Shown here: positions 7,895-17,170 of the stretch, piece by piece | Numbering within the stretch: position 1 is the first letter of the stretch | How the letters are laid out: every line of letters starts with the position of its first letter | Assembly: GCA_964547135.1 (NCBI GenBank) | Contig: CAZJMK010000022.1 | Location: 1-53,834, forward strand | Reading direction: 5' to 3' | DNA from: JAJXSS01 sp964547135 | GTDB taxonomy: Bacteria; Planctomycetota; Phycisphaerae; Phycisphaerales; Phycisphaeraceae | Length of the DNA stretch: 53,834 nt | Translations under genes and position numbers: made by a program | The notes under the pieces: generated by a model | What the model was told of the DNA's origin: nothing | Databases searched by the model: none | The model's input: only the letters and a program-made list of their open reading frames with translations

Positions 7895-8842
7895 ATGATG
7901 GTGACCATGACGCATGATGCTGCTGTCAGTGAACCGGTTGAGGTGAAAGCGAAGGTGCGTTTCTGGCTGCCGCTGCTGTCGCTCTGGCGGCGGGAAATGG
8001 TGCGGTTTTTGCGTCAGAAACATCGCGTGGCCAGTGCCCTGTTCACGCCGTTTTTGTTCTGGGTGTTTCTGGGGTTTGGTTTCAATCACAGTTTCACGCA
8101 TCGCGGGTTGAGTGATTCCCCGGCAGTTAACGAAGTTGCGACAACCTCTGAAACTGCGACAACCTCGATCGGTTACGCGGTTTATTTTTACCCCGGCATG
8201 TTGGGTTTCATGTTGCTGTCCACCGCGGTGTTTTCCACCATCACCGTCATCGAAGATCGTCGTGAAGGTTTTTTACAGGGTGTGCTGACCGCACCGGTGA
8301 ATCGTTTGGCGATTGTGCTGGGCAAGGTGATGGGCGGTGCGACGATTGCAACGGCACAGGGAGTGATTTTGCTTTTGCTTTGGCCGATGGTAGTTGGGGG
8401 AAGTACGATTACCGGAATTGGTGGCGATGTTGCCGGCGTTGCAGCGTACCTGAACTGGTTGCCGCACATGCTCGCGGCTGCGGGGGCTTTGGCGGTATTG
8501 GCCACGGGGTTGACGGCCTTGGGTTTGTGCCTGGCCTGGCCGATGGACTCGACCTCCGGGTTTCACGCGGTCATGATGATTCTGCTGATGCCGATGTGGT
8601 TTTTAAGTGGTGCGGTGTTTCCGATCAGCGGCGCCCCCGGTTGGCTGGCGACGATCATGCTGCTCAACCCGCTCACCTACGGACAGGCAGCACTCACCGG
8701 GTTGCTCACCGGGCGTGATGACTTGGTCGGCATACCGATGTCGGCAACGACCGCCCTGGGCGTCACGCTTGTGATAACCTTGGGCCTATTGTTGTTAGCG
8801 GCAAAATGGGTCAGCAAACCGCGAAAGGATGGCCTGGCATGA
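7895..8842 (+). CDS. ABC-2 type transporter permease
   Basis: This is a 315-residue membrane protein with about six transmembrane segments. The N-terminal cytosolic stretch WRREMVRFLRQKHRVASALFTPFLFW is typical of ABC-2 permeases, as are the ITVIEDRREGFLQGVLTAPV segment and the later LLMPMWFLSGAVFP motif. No ATPase partner lies next to it, so the permease looks like an orphan or uses an ATPase encoded elsewhere. The stop overlaps the start of the SCO gene (ATGA), which implies one transcript. In related bacteria this permease type stands with SCO and DUF420 genes in cytochrome oxidase clusters; a role in oxidase maturation is inferred. Confidence 0.85.
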   Translation: MMVTMTHDAAVSEPVEVKAKVRFWLPLLSLWRREMVRFLRQKHRVASALFTPFLFWVFLGFGFNHSFTHRGLSDSPAVNEVATTSETATTSIGYAVYFYPGMLGFMLLSTAVFSTITVIEDRREGFLQGVLTAPVNRLAIVLGKVMGGATIATAQGVILLLLWPMVVGGSTITGIGGDVAGVAAYLNWLPHMLAAAGALAVLATGLTALGLCLAWPMDSTSGFHAVMMILLMPMWFLSGAVFPISGAPGWLATIMLLNPLTYGQAALTGLLTGRDDLVGIPMSATTALGVTLVITLGLLLLAAKWVSKPRKDGLA

Positions 8843-9540
8843 GTACCCAACCCACACCACCCACGCAAACTTCACCCGCGCCAGCGCACGGTTCACAAGG
8901 CAAGGTCATGGCCCTGATGATCGCCCTGGCCGGGGTTTCATTGCTCACGACGCTGATGATCGCCATGTTCGCACTCAACCGGGCGCGACTGACCAGCGAA
9001 AGCGAACCGATGCAAGCTGCTACGCAGACAGCCATGTCGTTTGGCACTGCACCGGTTTTTGAATTGACCGAACGCAATGGCCGCACCGTCAACTCACGTG
9101 AACTCGAAGGCAAAATATGGTTGGCGTCGTTCACCTTCACGCGCTGTCTGGGGGTGTGCCCGGTGATGAACGCCCGTGCCAAACAGTTGCAGGATGCGCT
9201 ATTGGCGTTACCCGGCGCGGAAGATGTGGTGCTGGTGAGTTTCACGGTGGACCCGGAAAACGATACGCCCCAGGTACTGGCTGCCAAGGCAAAACAGATG
9301 GAAGCCGACACCAACCGCTGGCTCTGGTTGCATGGTCCGCGTGAAAAAGTATGGTCGATTGCGAGCAAGGGTTTCAAACTGGCCGTCGAGGAAGACCCCG
9401 GCAACCCCGACATGCCGATCGCGCATAGTTCCAAGTTCGTCATTGTGGACCGTAAGGGTCAAATTCATGGATACTACGACAGCTTGGAACCCAACGTGGT
9501 CGAAACCGTGCTGGCGGAAATAGGGAAAATGATTAAGTGA
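8839..9540 (+). CDS. SCO1/SenC family copper chaperone
   Basis: SCO proteins insert copper into the CuA site of cytochrome c oxidase. The 233-residue protein has a Pro/Thr-rich N-terminus, one transmembrane anchor at about 28-48, then a thioredoxin-like domain facing the periplasm. The copper ligands are visible: CLGVCP (CxxxC) in the FTFTRCLGVCPVMN segment and the distal His in IAHSSKFVIVD. Translation starts at ATG 8839 overlapping the permease stop. No oxidase subunit genes occur in the window. A spacer of about 400 repeat-filled bases separates it from the DUF420 gene. Confidence 0.93.
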   Translation: MSTQPTPPTQTSPAPAHGSQGKVMALMIALAGVSLLTTLMIAMFALNRARLTSESEPMQAATQTAMSFGTAPVFELTERNGRTVNSRELEGKIWLASFTFTRCLGVCPVMNARAKQLQDALLALPGAEDVVLVSFTVDPENDTPQVLAAKAKQMEADTNRWLWLHGPREKVWSIASKGFKLAVEEDPGNPDMPIAHSSKFVIVDRKGQIHGYYDSLEPNVVETVLAEIGKMIK

Positions 9541-9552
9541 GTCCTCTGAACA

Positions 9553-9950
9553 ATCCCCTCTCCCCCCGGGAGAGGCAGGAGACCTGCTTCGCAGGTAGAG
9601 TGAGGGCGGAAGAGCGTTTGATCGTACTGTATTTCAAGGCCTTTTCTCCATCGGCCCTCACCCGGCCTCGAAGACTCGGCCACCCTCTCCCAAGGGGAGA
9701 GGGATTTTTCAGAGCCCTCAAGTAATAAAATAAAGGTTAATCGGTTACTTCGTTAATCAGTTAATCAGACGGAAGCGTATTTGGCTTCAACCGATGAACC
9801 GACTCACCGACCAACCGATTTGCGACACAGAATACCCAAGTCCTCGGTCGCTGCGGCGACCTCGTCCTTGGCTTGGGTTTTAATTTCGCGGCGCTAACAG
9901 ACCATTGACCGATGAACCAATTAACCCATTAACCGATTCACCGAAAAACC
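9553..9950. repeat. Inverted family I pair followed by D, L and K repeats
   Basis: CCCTCTCCCCCCGGGAGAGG with TAGAGTGAGGGCGGA (9553-9611) is answered by the inverted arrangement CGGCCCTCACCCGGCC...TCTCCCAAGGGGAGAGGG (9654-9711). Then come a D pair (GGTTAATCGGTTACTTCG at about 9735 and AACCGATGAACCGACTCACC near 9789), an L unit at 9837-9876, a K end (CGGCGCTAAC) and another D stretch to 9945. No gene is seen in this 413-base spacer. Confidence 0.8.
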
Positions 9951-9953
9951 CCC

Positions 9954-10397
9954 ATGGACCTTTCCTTTTTACCGCTGGTCAATGCCCTGCTCAACGCCAC
10001 GGCGACGGTGTTGCTGTTTGTCGGTCGCGTACAGATCAAACGTCACCGCAATGTCCAAGCTCACAAAAAGCTGATGTTGTCAGCCTGCCTGGTGTCGTGT
10101 CTTTTTCTGGCGCTGTACGTGTTGCATAAAGTCTGGAAAGCACAGACCAGCGGCGACCTGCACACCGAATTCAACGCCGACGGGTGGTTGAAACTATTTT
10201 ACCTGGCGGTGCTGTTCACCCATCTGATTCTGGCGATGACCGTGCCGGTGTTCGCAGTGGTGCTGGTGGTGCTGGGTTTTCGCCGCAGGGACCAAACCCA
10301 TCGCCGGGTGGCCCGCATTGCCTGGCCGATTTGGATGTACGTTTCGCTGACAGGCGTGCTCATCTACCTTATGCTGTACCCTTTCAATCCCGCATAA
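9954..10397 (+). CDS. DUF420 family membrane protein
   Basis: This 147-residue integral membrane protein has four predicted helices and matches the DUF420 (YozB/CtaM-like) pattern: LPLVNALLNATATVLL at the start, RHRNVQAHKKLMLSACLVS in the first loop, and HRRVARIAWPIWMYVSLTGVLIYLML at the end. Members are needed for caa3-type oxidase assembly in Bacillus-like bacteria, which fits the SCO gene upstream. The ATG at 9954 lies just after a D repeat, without a clear Shine-Dalgarno sequence. The TAA stop is directly adjacent to the ATG of the next gene (TAAATG). Confidence 0.9.
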   Translation: MDLSFLPLVNALLNATATVLLFVGRVQIKRHRNVQAHKKLMLSACLVSCLFLALYVLHKVWKAQTSGDLHTEFNADGWLKLFYLAVLFTHLILAMTVPVFAVVLVVLGFRRRDQTHRRVARIAWPIWMYVSLTGVLIYLMLYPFNPA

Positions 10398-11408
10398 ATG
10401 ATCGTCGTACGGAGTCCATCAACCGTGACGGAATCGCGTGATCAACCTGCCGACAACACTCCGACATCGACTGTAACCTCGACGGCAACAGCGTCATCGT
10501 CATCAATTCCCCGTCCGACCGTGCCGCCGTTCACCGAACCACGGCTGCGCTTTCAGGTGCATCGTGATGTTACGTATCGCTGGGGGTTGCTGGTGCTTTT
10601 GGTGTTTTTGATCGTGATGGGTACGGGCATTCAACTGGCCGGGGTGCCGGGCGGTGCGGTGCTGATCGTGGCGCTGTTGGCCGGTTGGTTTTGGATGACC
10701 ATCAACACGGCTCGTGCCGGGCAAATGTTGTTACACACCACGGTGGCCTTGAGTCACGATTTGACCGAGGCGGAATCCGTGCTGGCGCAGGCCCTGCGTC
10801 GTTGGCCGATGCAGCGTTCGGTTCGCCTGCTTTTATATCATCGGCTCGCCTCGTTGCGTCATCGTCAGCGTCGCTTCAACGAAGCGATAGCCATCAGTCG
10901 GGCGCTGCTTGCCTACAACCTCGTGGCGATGGACCGCACGACACGCGGTATCGGGGGAAGCGGGGTTAACGGGGCGATGAACTTATTACAACCCGGTGAC
11001 ACCCGCCCCACCCTCGGCCCGGTGCGGGCACATTTGCTGCTGCTGCTCGCCGAATCATCGCTTGAAGTCGGCGACCTGCCCGGTGCTTATGATGCCTTGA
11101 TGCAACTGCACAGCGGGCGACTTGGTTTGCAGGAAACCCTGCAACGACTTTCGATTCAAACTCGCTACGAATTGGCGATTGGTCAGCCGAACTATGCGGT
11201 GCAGAACCTGCGACAGAAAGTGCAATGGGCGGAGTTGATGCCGGTGCAACATGGCGGGGCATTGCATGCCATGCTCGCACATGCCGCCCAACAATCGGGC
11301 CAACGCGAAGCCGCACAATGGCTATGGTCACGGGCGAAATTACTATGCACTGCCGAACAACTGCAAAGCCCCCCGCCACTGCTGCCACCGCCGCAGCCGA
11401 TGGTGTGA
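10398..11408 (+). CDS. Membrane protein with TPR-like cytosolic part
   Basis: I do not recognise a specific family. The 336-residue protein has a Thr/Ser/Pro-rich N-terminus (about 1-50) and two hydrophobic segments near 63-100 (WGLLVLLVFLIVMGTG and AVLIVALLAGWFWM). The rest is helical with TPR-like periodicity (ALRRWPMQRSVRLLLYHRLASLRHRQRRFNEAIAIS and later SLEVGDLPGAYDALMQLHSG). The C-terminus is Pro-rich. The ATG abuts the DUF420 stop, so the two are co-translated; it may act as a scaffold for oxidase assembly, which is only a guess. Confidence 0.75.
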   Translation: MIVVRSPSTVTESRDQPADNTPTSTVTSTATASSSSIPRPTVPPFTEPRLRFQVHRDVTYRWGLLVLLVFLIVMGTGIQLAGVPGGAVLIVALLAGWFWMTINTARAGQMLLHTTVALSHDLTEAESVLAQALRRWPMQRSVRLLLYHRLASLRHRQRRFNEAIAISRALLAYNLVAMDRTTRGIGGSGVNGAMNLLQPGDTRPTLGPVRAHLLLLLAESSLEVGDLPGAYDALMQLHSGRLGLQETLQRLSIQTRYELAIGQPNYAVQNLRQKVQWAELMPVQHGGALHAMLAHAAQQSGQREAAQWLWSRAKLLCTAEQLQSPPPLLPPPQPMV

Positions 11409-11429
11409 AAAAGTTGTGTATTCGAAAGT

Positions 11430-11894
11430 TAGCGCCGCGATTCATCGCGTCTGATTGGTGATTTGACGATCTGGTGATCTGGCGATTTTTGAATTGTTCA
11501 CTCCTGATGTGGCAGCGCCGCCCCCGGCGGTGTGCTTGATCATAGTGGTTCACCCAGCCGAGGGCGGCTGGGCCACAAAGACTTACGTGCGTTCAATCAA
11601 CAGCAAAATGTAAAATCAAGCGCCCACTGCGAACCATGCATGGGTGCCACTGGCAGCTTGCCTGCCAGTGTGGTCAACGTCCGTCAATGCACTGGCAGCA
11701 AGTTACCAGTGACACCCAATCACCCAATCGCCAGTTCGCCCAATGACTCCATACAAAATACCCCGGCCCTCACCACGCGCTGCGCTCGTGGTTTCGTTCC
11801 CGGCTTGGTTCCGTCAATTGACCACTTGAACAATTCACATCTTCGTGTCTTTGCGGCCCAATCCGTTCTTGTATTCTCTGCGCCTCTGTGGTGA
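11430..11894. repeat. Mosaic of K, A, N, L and F repeats
   Basis: Units in order: K (TTAGCGCCGCGATTCATCGCG, about 11431), A double palindrome (11509-11577), N hairpin CACTGGCA-GCTTGCC-TGCCAGTG (11648-11670) with a second, inverted N at about 11694-11725, an L-type unit (CACGCGCTGCGCTCGTGG ... CCCGGCTTGG, about 11760-11808), and a single-sided F stretch at the end. The L-type unit is the relative of the segment found inside tsaD. No gene is evident in the 500-base spacer. Confidence 0.75.
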
Positions 11895-11910
11895 ACTCAT
11901 CAATGCCGAC

Positions 11911-14658
11911 TTACTGCCACCCAGTGGCAAACCGATACGTCCCCGAACCGATCGTCGTCACAAAATCGCCTGCATCCATACTCGTATCGCGCAGGTCCGT
12001 AAGCCCCGTCACTGGTTGATCGCTTTCTGTGACCTGTTCCAATGAAGTTGCACGGAAACGCACCGTCGCCCTGGTGTTGTTGGGTATCGTCACATCCAAC
12101 GTGAACGTTCCATTTTCAATCCGCCAGTGCGATGCGATCAACCCGTGCATGGTTTGCGTCGAAGCCCTGGCCCAGGTGATGCGACCTTGGGGGTCCGGCT
12201 GCGGGTGAATCAGCGCGTGACGATACCCAGCCTTGCCCGGCTCACTCACCACATCAATGCCCGCGACCACCTGATACAACCATTGCCCGATCGCTCCGTA
12301 AGCGTAATGGTTGAACGAGTTCATGCTCGGGCTTTGAAACCCTTTGTCGTGCGTCCAGCCGTCCCACCGTTCCCAAATCGTCGTCGCCCCGTTTTTCACA
12401 GGGAACAGCCACGAGGGGTACGTTTCAGTGAGTAACAACTGGTACGCCAGTTCAAGTTGGCCGGCTTCACTCAAGGCAAAATTCAAATCCTTCACGCCCA
12501 GAAACCCGGTCGAAAGGTGACCATCGCGCGTCTTCAACATGTTGCCGTATCGACCTCTGGCGATGTCCCTGCTCAAATACTCCACCGCTCGATGGCGCAA
12601 CTTATCCGGCAACAAATTGAATCGCAGTGCCAATACATAGGCTGTCTGTGTATCACCCACAACACGACCTTCCGCGCTGACGAAGCGTTTTTGAAACAGC
12701 GTGCGTACCTTGCCGAACTCACGCAGGTACTTGGCTGCATCCTTGTTCTTACCCAGCACCTCGGCGATACGACTCATCAAATCCAGCGCATGGGCATGAA
12801 ATGCCACGCCCAGTAAATCCATCGGCGTCACCGCGTCATGGTGCAGCCAATCACCATAATTGTGTCGTGTGTCGTAATCCTGCTGTCGCAGGCGCAGCAT
12901 GTATTTTTGCAGCGACGGATAGTGTCGTTCAAGGATGCGTTTGTCACCAAAACATTGGTACATCGTCCACGGACAGATCACCCCCGCATCCGACCAGCCC
13001 GGCCCCCCCGCCCACTTCACCACATCCGGTGCCACGCTGGGGTAATCGCCATCGGTTTGCCTTGCGTCGTCCAAATCCGTCAGCCACTTGGTGAAAAACG
13101 AAGCGACGTCCATGTTAAAACAGGCGGTGCGAATGAACACCTGGGCATCGCCGGTCCAACCCAATCGTTCATCGCGCTGCGGGCAGTCCGTGGGCACTTC
13201 CAAAAAGTTGGATCGCTGCCCCCACTGAATGTTGTGTTGCAGTTGATTGACCAGTTCGTGTGAACAGGCAAATTCCCCGTGAGCAGGGGTCTGTGAATAA
13301 AGCACGATGCCCGTCACCCATGACGTGTCTGGTTTCAAGTGTGTGATGGGTTGCCCCTGCTCATTTTGCAAGGTGATTTCGACATAACGAAACCCGTGAA
13401 ACGTAAAACGCGGTTCCCACACCGCAGCACCGCCTGCGCTGATGTAAACATCGGTTGCCTTGGCGCGACGCAGGTTGCTCACATACAGCGAACCATCGGG
13501 GTTCATCGTTTCACCATAACGAAGAGTGATGCGTGTGCCTGCCTGCACTTCATTGGGTATTTGCAAACGCACCCAGCCGGCAAAGTTCTGTGCTAAATCA
13601 AACAGGTACCCCCCCGCTGCCGATTCAAGGGTCGTTACCTTTTGACTCGTGACCGTTTCCATCCGTTTGACCCGCGGTCCGACCCCTGCCACCAGCGCCG
13701 CCCCTTTTTGCCAATCAATCGCTGCTGCCCGCACCGGTTGCCAATTGGCATCATCAAAACCCGGTTCACACCAGCCTTTGATCTCCAACCGCGCATCGAA
13801 AACTTCGCCATCGAAAAAATCATTGCCGCGAATCGGTCCATCAGTGCTGACTTTCCACGCACTGTCGCTGGTCACCACCAGCGACCGGCCGTCGGCCATT
13901 TCGAGTTCCAACTGCGCCAGTAACGCCGGCTCATCGCCGTAGTGTTTGCTTTTGCCCTGAAACCCGATGTGCCCGCAATACCACCCATCACCCAACATCG
14001 CCCCGATGACATTGTCGCCTTGTTTGACCAGGCTGGTAACGTCGTAGGTTTGATAAGGCAGTCGTTTGTGATAATCCGTCCAGCCGGGGGTGAAACAATC
14101 ATCGCCCACGCGCTGACCATTCACGTGCATTTCATAAAGCCCATGAGCTGTGACATACAAACGCGCCTGTCGCACAGCTCCGGGTATCGACAAAACCCGA
14201 CGCAACATCGGGCTTGGGTGCGCACCCACCGCAACATCATTGCCACGCACCGGCCCCATCACCCACGCAGCCTGCCAATCAGCCTGTTGCAGCAAACCCA
14301 TTTCCCAAAACGAAATCTGACTCCAGGGCGACGATTCATCATTGCCATTCCAGGTACGCACCCGCCAATAACAACGTTGTCGTGAAGTCAAAGCTGCACC
14401 GGCATACACGATGTGCGTGTTTTCAGCCGACAACACTTTGCCGCTGTCCCACAGGTCCGCCTTGTCCCACTCCAGGTTTTGCAGCGAACCAGCCACCTGA
14501 ATTTGATAAGCCGACTGCACCACATTGCGGGCCTGCTGTGGTTCATTGATCTGCCATGACAAACGTGGTTGCGTTTGATCAAGTCCGATTGGGTTATCGT
14601 GGTATTCGCAGCGTAGTTGGATCGGGCCATAGGTCGAAACAATGCTGGGGTGAGCCAT
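11911..14658 (-). CDS. Alpha-L-rhamnosidase (GH78)
   Basis: This 915-residue enzyme hydrolyses terminal alpha-L-rhamnose from plant or algal polysaccharides or glycosides. The domain order matches bacterial GH78: N-terminal beta domain (LRCEYHDNPIGLD, WRVRTWN), a domain with YVTAHGLYEMHVNGQRVGDD, then the (alpha/alpha)6 catalytic barrel with PTDCPQRDERLGWTGDAQ, which holds the Asp and Glu catalytic residues. A C-terminal beta sandwich with GITWARAST-like sequence follows. No signal peptide is visible, so cytoplasmic action on imported oligosaccharides is likely. The ATG at 14658 is preferred; a GTG at 14670 is in frame. It is divergent from the GT9 gene. Confidence 0.95.
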   Translation of the reverse strand: MAHPSIVSTYGPIQLRCEYHDNPIGLDQTQPRLSWQINEPQQARNVVQSAYQIQVAGSLQNLEWDKADLWDSGKVLSAENTHIVYAGAALTSRQRCYWRVRTWNGNDESSPWSQISFWEMGLLQQADWQAAWVMGPVRGNDVAVGAHPSPMLRRVLSIPGAVRQARLYVTAHGLYEMHVNGQRVGDDCFTPGWTDYHKRLPYQTYDVTSLVKQGDNVIGAMLGDGWYCGHIGFQGKSKHYGDEPALLAQLELEMADGRSLVVTSDSAWKVSTDGPIRGNDFFDGEVFDARLEIKGWCEPGFDDANWQPVRAAAIDWQKGAALVAGVGPRVKRMETVTSQKVTTLESAAGGYLFDLAQNFAGWVRLQIPNEVQAGTRITLRYGETMNPDGSLYVSNLRRAKATDVYISAGGAAVWEPRFTFHGFRYVEITLQNEQGQPITHLKPDTSWVTGIVLYSQTPAHGEFACSHELVNQLQHNIQWGQRSNFLEVPTDCPQRDERLGWTGDAQVFIRTACFNMDVASFFTKWLTDLDDARQTDGDYPSVAPDVVKWAGGPGWSDAGVICPWTMYQCFGDKRILERHYPSLQKYMLRLRQQDYDTRHNYGDWLHHDAVTPMDLLGVAFHAHALDLMSRIAEVLGKNKDAAKYLREFGKVRTLFQKRFVSAEGRVVGDTQTAYVLALRFNLLPDKLRHRAVEYLSRDIARGRYGNMLKTRDGHLSTGFLGVKDLNFALSEAGQLELAYQLLLTETYPSWLFPVKNGATTIWERWDGWTHDKGFQSPSMNSFNHYAYGAIGQWLYQVVAGIDVVSEPGKAGYRHALIHPQPDPQGRITWARASTQTMHGLIASHWRIENGTFTLDVTIPNNTRATVRFRATSLEQVTESDQPVTGLTDLRDTSMDAGDFVTTIGSGTYRFATGWQ

Positions 14659-14746
14659 GGTTGATAGCACCTGAAGGGGTTTGAAAGCACCATGATAGCA
14701 CGGGCAACAACCTGTTTATCCGCGAAAAACCAAATCATGCCTGCGT

Positions 14747-14752
14747 TATACT
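14747..14752 (+). promoter_or_regulatory. -10 box next to the GT9 start
   Basis: TATACT ends nine bases before the ATG at 14762. If used, the transcript would begin at or within three bases of the start codon, that is a leaderless or nearly leaderless mRNA. I see no good -35 box. Confidence 0.4.
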
Positions 14753-14761
14753 CATTGGTTC

Positions 14762-15871
14762 ATGACCCACTCGCCGCAATATCAACCGGCCCAGCGACTG
14801 CTGATCGTACTACCCACCTGGGTCGGTGATATCGTCATGGCCACGCCCACATTGCAAGCCCTGCGCAAGCTCAACCCACAGGCCCACATCACCGCCCTGG
14901 TGCGCGAACCCGTTCGCCCGGTGATCGATGCCTGCCCCTGGGTTGATCGCATCGTCACCATTCGCAAACCGCGCAAAGGTCGAGCTGATTTGCGACGTGG
15001 CATTTTTGCCCTGGCGCGTCGATTGGGAGCGGGGCATTTTGATGCCGTTGTGATACTGCCCAACAGTTTTCGCACCGCGCTGCTCATGCGCCTGGCCGGT
15101 ATTCCCCGTCGCATCGGTTACGACCGTGATGGTCGCGGCAGCCTGCTTACCGATCGACTGCTCCCCCGTCGTGATGCCGGTCGATTTTTACCCGTACCCA
15201 CCCGTGATTACTACCTGGCCATCGCCCGCTACCTTGGGGCTGTCGATCCCGATCCGACCATGCGCCTGTTCACCCGTCCCGAACATGATGCCCAAGTGGT
15301 TCAATTACTCCGTCAAAGCGGGTTCGACCCTGATGCCGGCAAACCACTGCTGTTACTCAATCCGGGTGCCAACTTCGGCGACGCCAAAATGTGGTATGCC
15401 GACCGTTTTGCCGCCGTCGCCGACCTGGCATTTGAAAAGTTCGGCACCATCGCAGCCGTGAGCGGCGCCCCCAAAGAACGCGCCATCATTGACAATGTCA
15501 TCGCTGCCGCCAAACACCCGATCATCGACCTGCCCCGGCTGGGTATCGACCTCACCTTGCTCAAAAGTGTACTACGCCATGTGAAAGTCATGGTGACCAA
15601 TGACACTGGTCCGCGTCACATGGCCGCAGCCATGGGCGTACCCGTAGTCACCATCTTCGGCCCGACCGACCCAGCTTGGACCGATATTGGCTTTCACCTG
15701 GAACGTCAAATCAGCGTGCCGGTGTTCTGTGGCCCCTGCCAAAAGAAAAAGTGCCCGCTTGACCATCGTTGCATGACACAGATCACGCCCGACATGGTGC
15801 TCAAACCCACCACGGAGTTGTTACAACTCACCCTCAGTGCATCGCCCGCTCCTGAAAACAAAGCGTCGTAA
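14762..15871 (+). CDS. GT9 heptosyltransferase-like glycosyltransferase
   Basis: This 369-residue protein resembles ADP-heptose:LPS heptosyltransferase II (WaaF-like, GT9), which adds heptose to the inner core of lipopolysaccharide on the inner face of the cytoplasmic membrane. Visible motifs: LLIVLPTWVGDIVMATPTL at the start, LPNSFRTALLMRLAGIPRRIGY, LLLNPGANFGDAKMW and the donor-binding VTNDTGPRHMAAAMGVPVVTIFGPTDP. The C-terminus has a Cys cluster (CGPCQKKKCPLDHRC) also common in GT9. It supports an outer membrane with LPS. It is followed 15 bases later by a second glycosyltransferase gene, so the two form an operon. Confidence 0.92.
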   Translation: MTHSPQYQPAQRLLIVLPTWVGDIVMATPTLQALRKLNPQAHITALVREPVRPVIDACPWVDRIVTIRKPRKGRADLRRGIFALARRLGAGHFDAVVILPNSFRTALLMRLAGIPRRIGYDRDGRGSLLTDRLLPRRDAGRFLPVPTRDYYLAIARYLGAVDPDPTMRLFTRPEHDAQVVQLLRQSGFDPDAGKPLLLLNPGANFGDAKMWYADRFAAVADLAFEKFGTIAAVSGAPKERAIIDNVIAAAKHPIIDLPRLGIDLTLLKSVLRHVKVMVTNDTGPRHMAAAMGVPVVTIFGPTDPAWTDIGFHLERQISVPVFCGPCQKKKCPLDHRCMTQITPDMVLKPTTELLQLTLSASPAPENKAS

Positions 15872-15886
15872 TGCGAGGCGATGGTA

Positions 15887-17053
15887 ATGAATTTTTTAGT
15901 CGTCATGAATGCGTGGTCCCCTCCGGAAGATTCACCCGCTCGCTGGCCCTGTGAAACCGTGCGGGCATTGGCACAAATGGGGCATCATGTCGATGTGCTT
16001 GCAGGGCTGGTGCCCTTTGATGCCGATGTACCCGACAACACCACGCTTCAACCCTGGCTGCATCGTCATCGTCAGGGCGACCTTACCTGGCATGATTTTC
16101 ATCAGCATGCGGCACGAACCATTCGCACCGAAACACAACGCACAACCATTTCATTTGTGCATCACATTCCGGCGCAGGTGATGCACCTTTGGGGTGCAGC
16201 CGGTGAAGCCGACCACCCGCAGGGCGTGCACGACCATTGGCCCTGGCCGATCAATTGGCTGGTCACCTGTCGCAACCAATTACGTCAACGTCGCACCCCG
16301 TTGCACGAACTCGAAGCCGCTGCCTTGCGCGACCCTTTGGTGAATCACATCATCAGCGTGTCACCTTGCATGACCCAACATTTGCAAACTATGGACGGTA
16401 TCACGCATGATCGCATCCGCGAATTGCAACCGGGGGTTGAAACCATCGACGCATGGTTCACCAATCATGATGTTCGCAAAACACAAGGCTCATCACTGCG
16501 CAAGCAACTGCACCTGCACCCCACTGCATCAGTCATGCTCTGGCCGACGCCCGGCATGCCCCGTACATGGTTCGATGCAGCCGTGCAGGCGTTGAAAAAC
16601 CTGATGACGCATCAATCGTCACTGCAAGTCATACTCGCCGGCGAATTGGTGTACCACCATCATGAAGCAATCACTGCTGCCGGTTTGCGTGATCGGGTTC
16701 GATTGATACCGACTGCCGGTCACATGCACGAACTAATGCCCGCAGTTGATTTCACATTGAACCTCACGCCCGCCCCAGCCGGAGTTTCGCGTCATACTTT
16801 GATGTCACTCGCCGGCGGATTACCCGTCATCACGCACACATTCGACGGCTCCAAATCATTCATCGCCAACGACACGGACAACCCAGCCGGGTTGGTGATC
16901 GATCAGCCTGACAACCCCGCCTCCATCGCACACACCCTTGATGAACTATTGCATCACCACCTTTATCAAACCATGCAACCCGCCGCCGCGTCCCTGGCCC
17001 CCAAACTGACCATGCACCAGCACGCCGACGCACTTTTTCAAACCCTGCGGTAA
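15887..17053 (+). CDS. GT4-like glycosyltransferase
   Basis: This 388-residue protein has the two-Rossmann layout of GT-B glycosyltransferases. The N-terminal NFLVVMNAWSPPEDSPARWPCETVRALAQMGHHVDVLAG is the acceptor-domain start, and the C-terminal half has LAGELVYHHHE, RVRLIPTAGHMHELMPAVDFTLNLTPAPAGVSRHTLMSLAGGLPVITH, where GT4 enzymes bind the nucleotide sugar. The usual ExxxxE motif is weak (the Glu pair is replaced around APAGVSRHTLMS), so activity or donor is uncertain. It is very rich in His. I chose ATG 15887 with GAGG upstream; ATG 15881 is also in frame. It probably acts on the same glycan as the GT9 gene. Confidence 0.75.
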   Translation: MNFLVVMNAWSPPEDSPARWPCETVRALAQMGHHVDVLAGLVPFDADVPDNTTLQPWLHRHRQGDLTWHDFHQHAARTIRTETQRTTISFVHHIPAQVMHLWGAAGEADHPQGVHDHWPWPINWLVTCRNQLRQRRTPLHELEAAALRDPLVNHIISVSPCMTQHLQTMDGITHDRIRELQPGVETIDAWFTNHDVRKTQGSSLRKQLHLHPTASVMLWPTPGMPRTWFDAAVQALKNLMTHQSSLQVILAGELVYHHHEAITAAGLRDRVRLIPTAGHMHELMPAVDFTLNLTPAPAGVSRHTLMSLAGGLPVITHTFDGSKSFIANDTDNPAGLVIDQPDNPASIAHTLDELLHHHLYQTMQPAAASLAPKLTMHQHADALFQTLR

Positions 17054-17074
17054 ACTGCTTGACTTGATGAACGT

Positions 17075-17105
17075 TTAGCGCGAACGCTTTGCACTGGCGC
17101 TCATC
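17075..17105. repeat. Family K unit upstream of parA-like gene
   Basis: GTTTAGCGCGAACGCTTTGC with GGCGCTCA forms an imperfect palindrome of the same kind as 5038-5067. The rest of this 117-base spacer holds the ribosome binding site GGAG for the next gene. Confidence 0.6.
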
Positions 17106-17170
17106 CCGATGCGATTGATAGCTGAAGCGTGAATCATTGTTTGGCTTTTTCGTAGCACGGAGCCTTTGGT

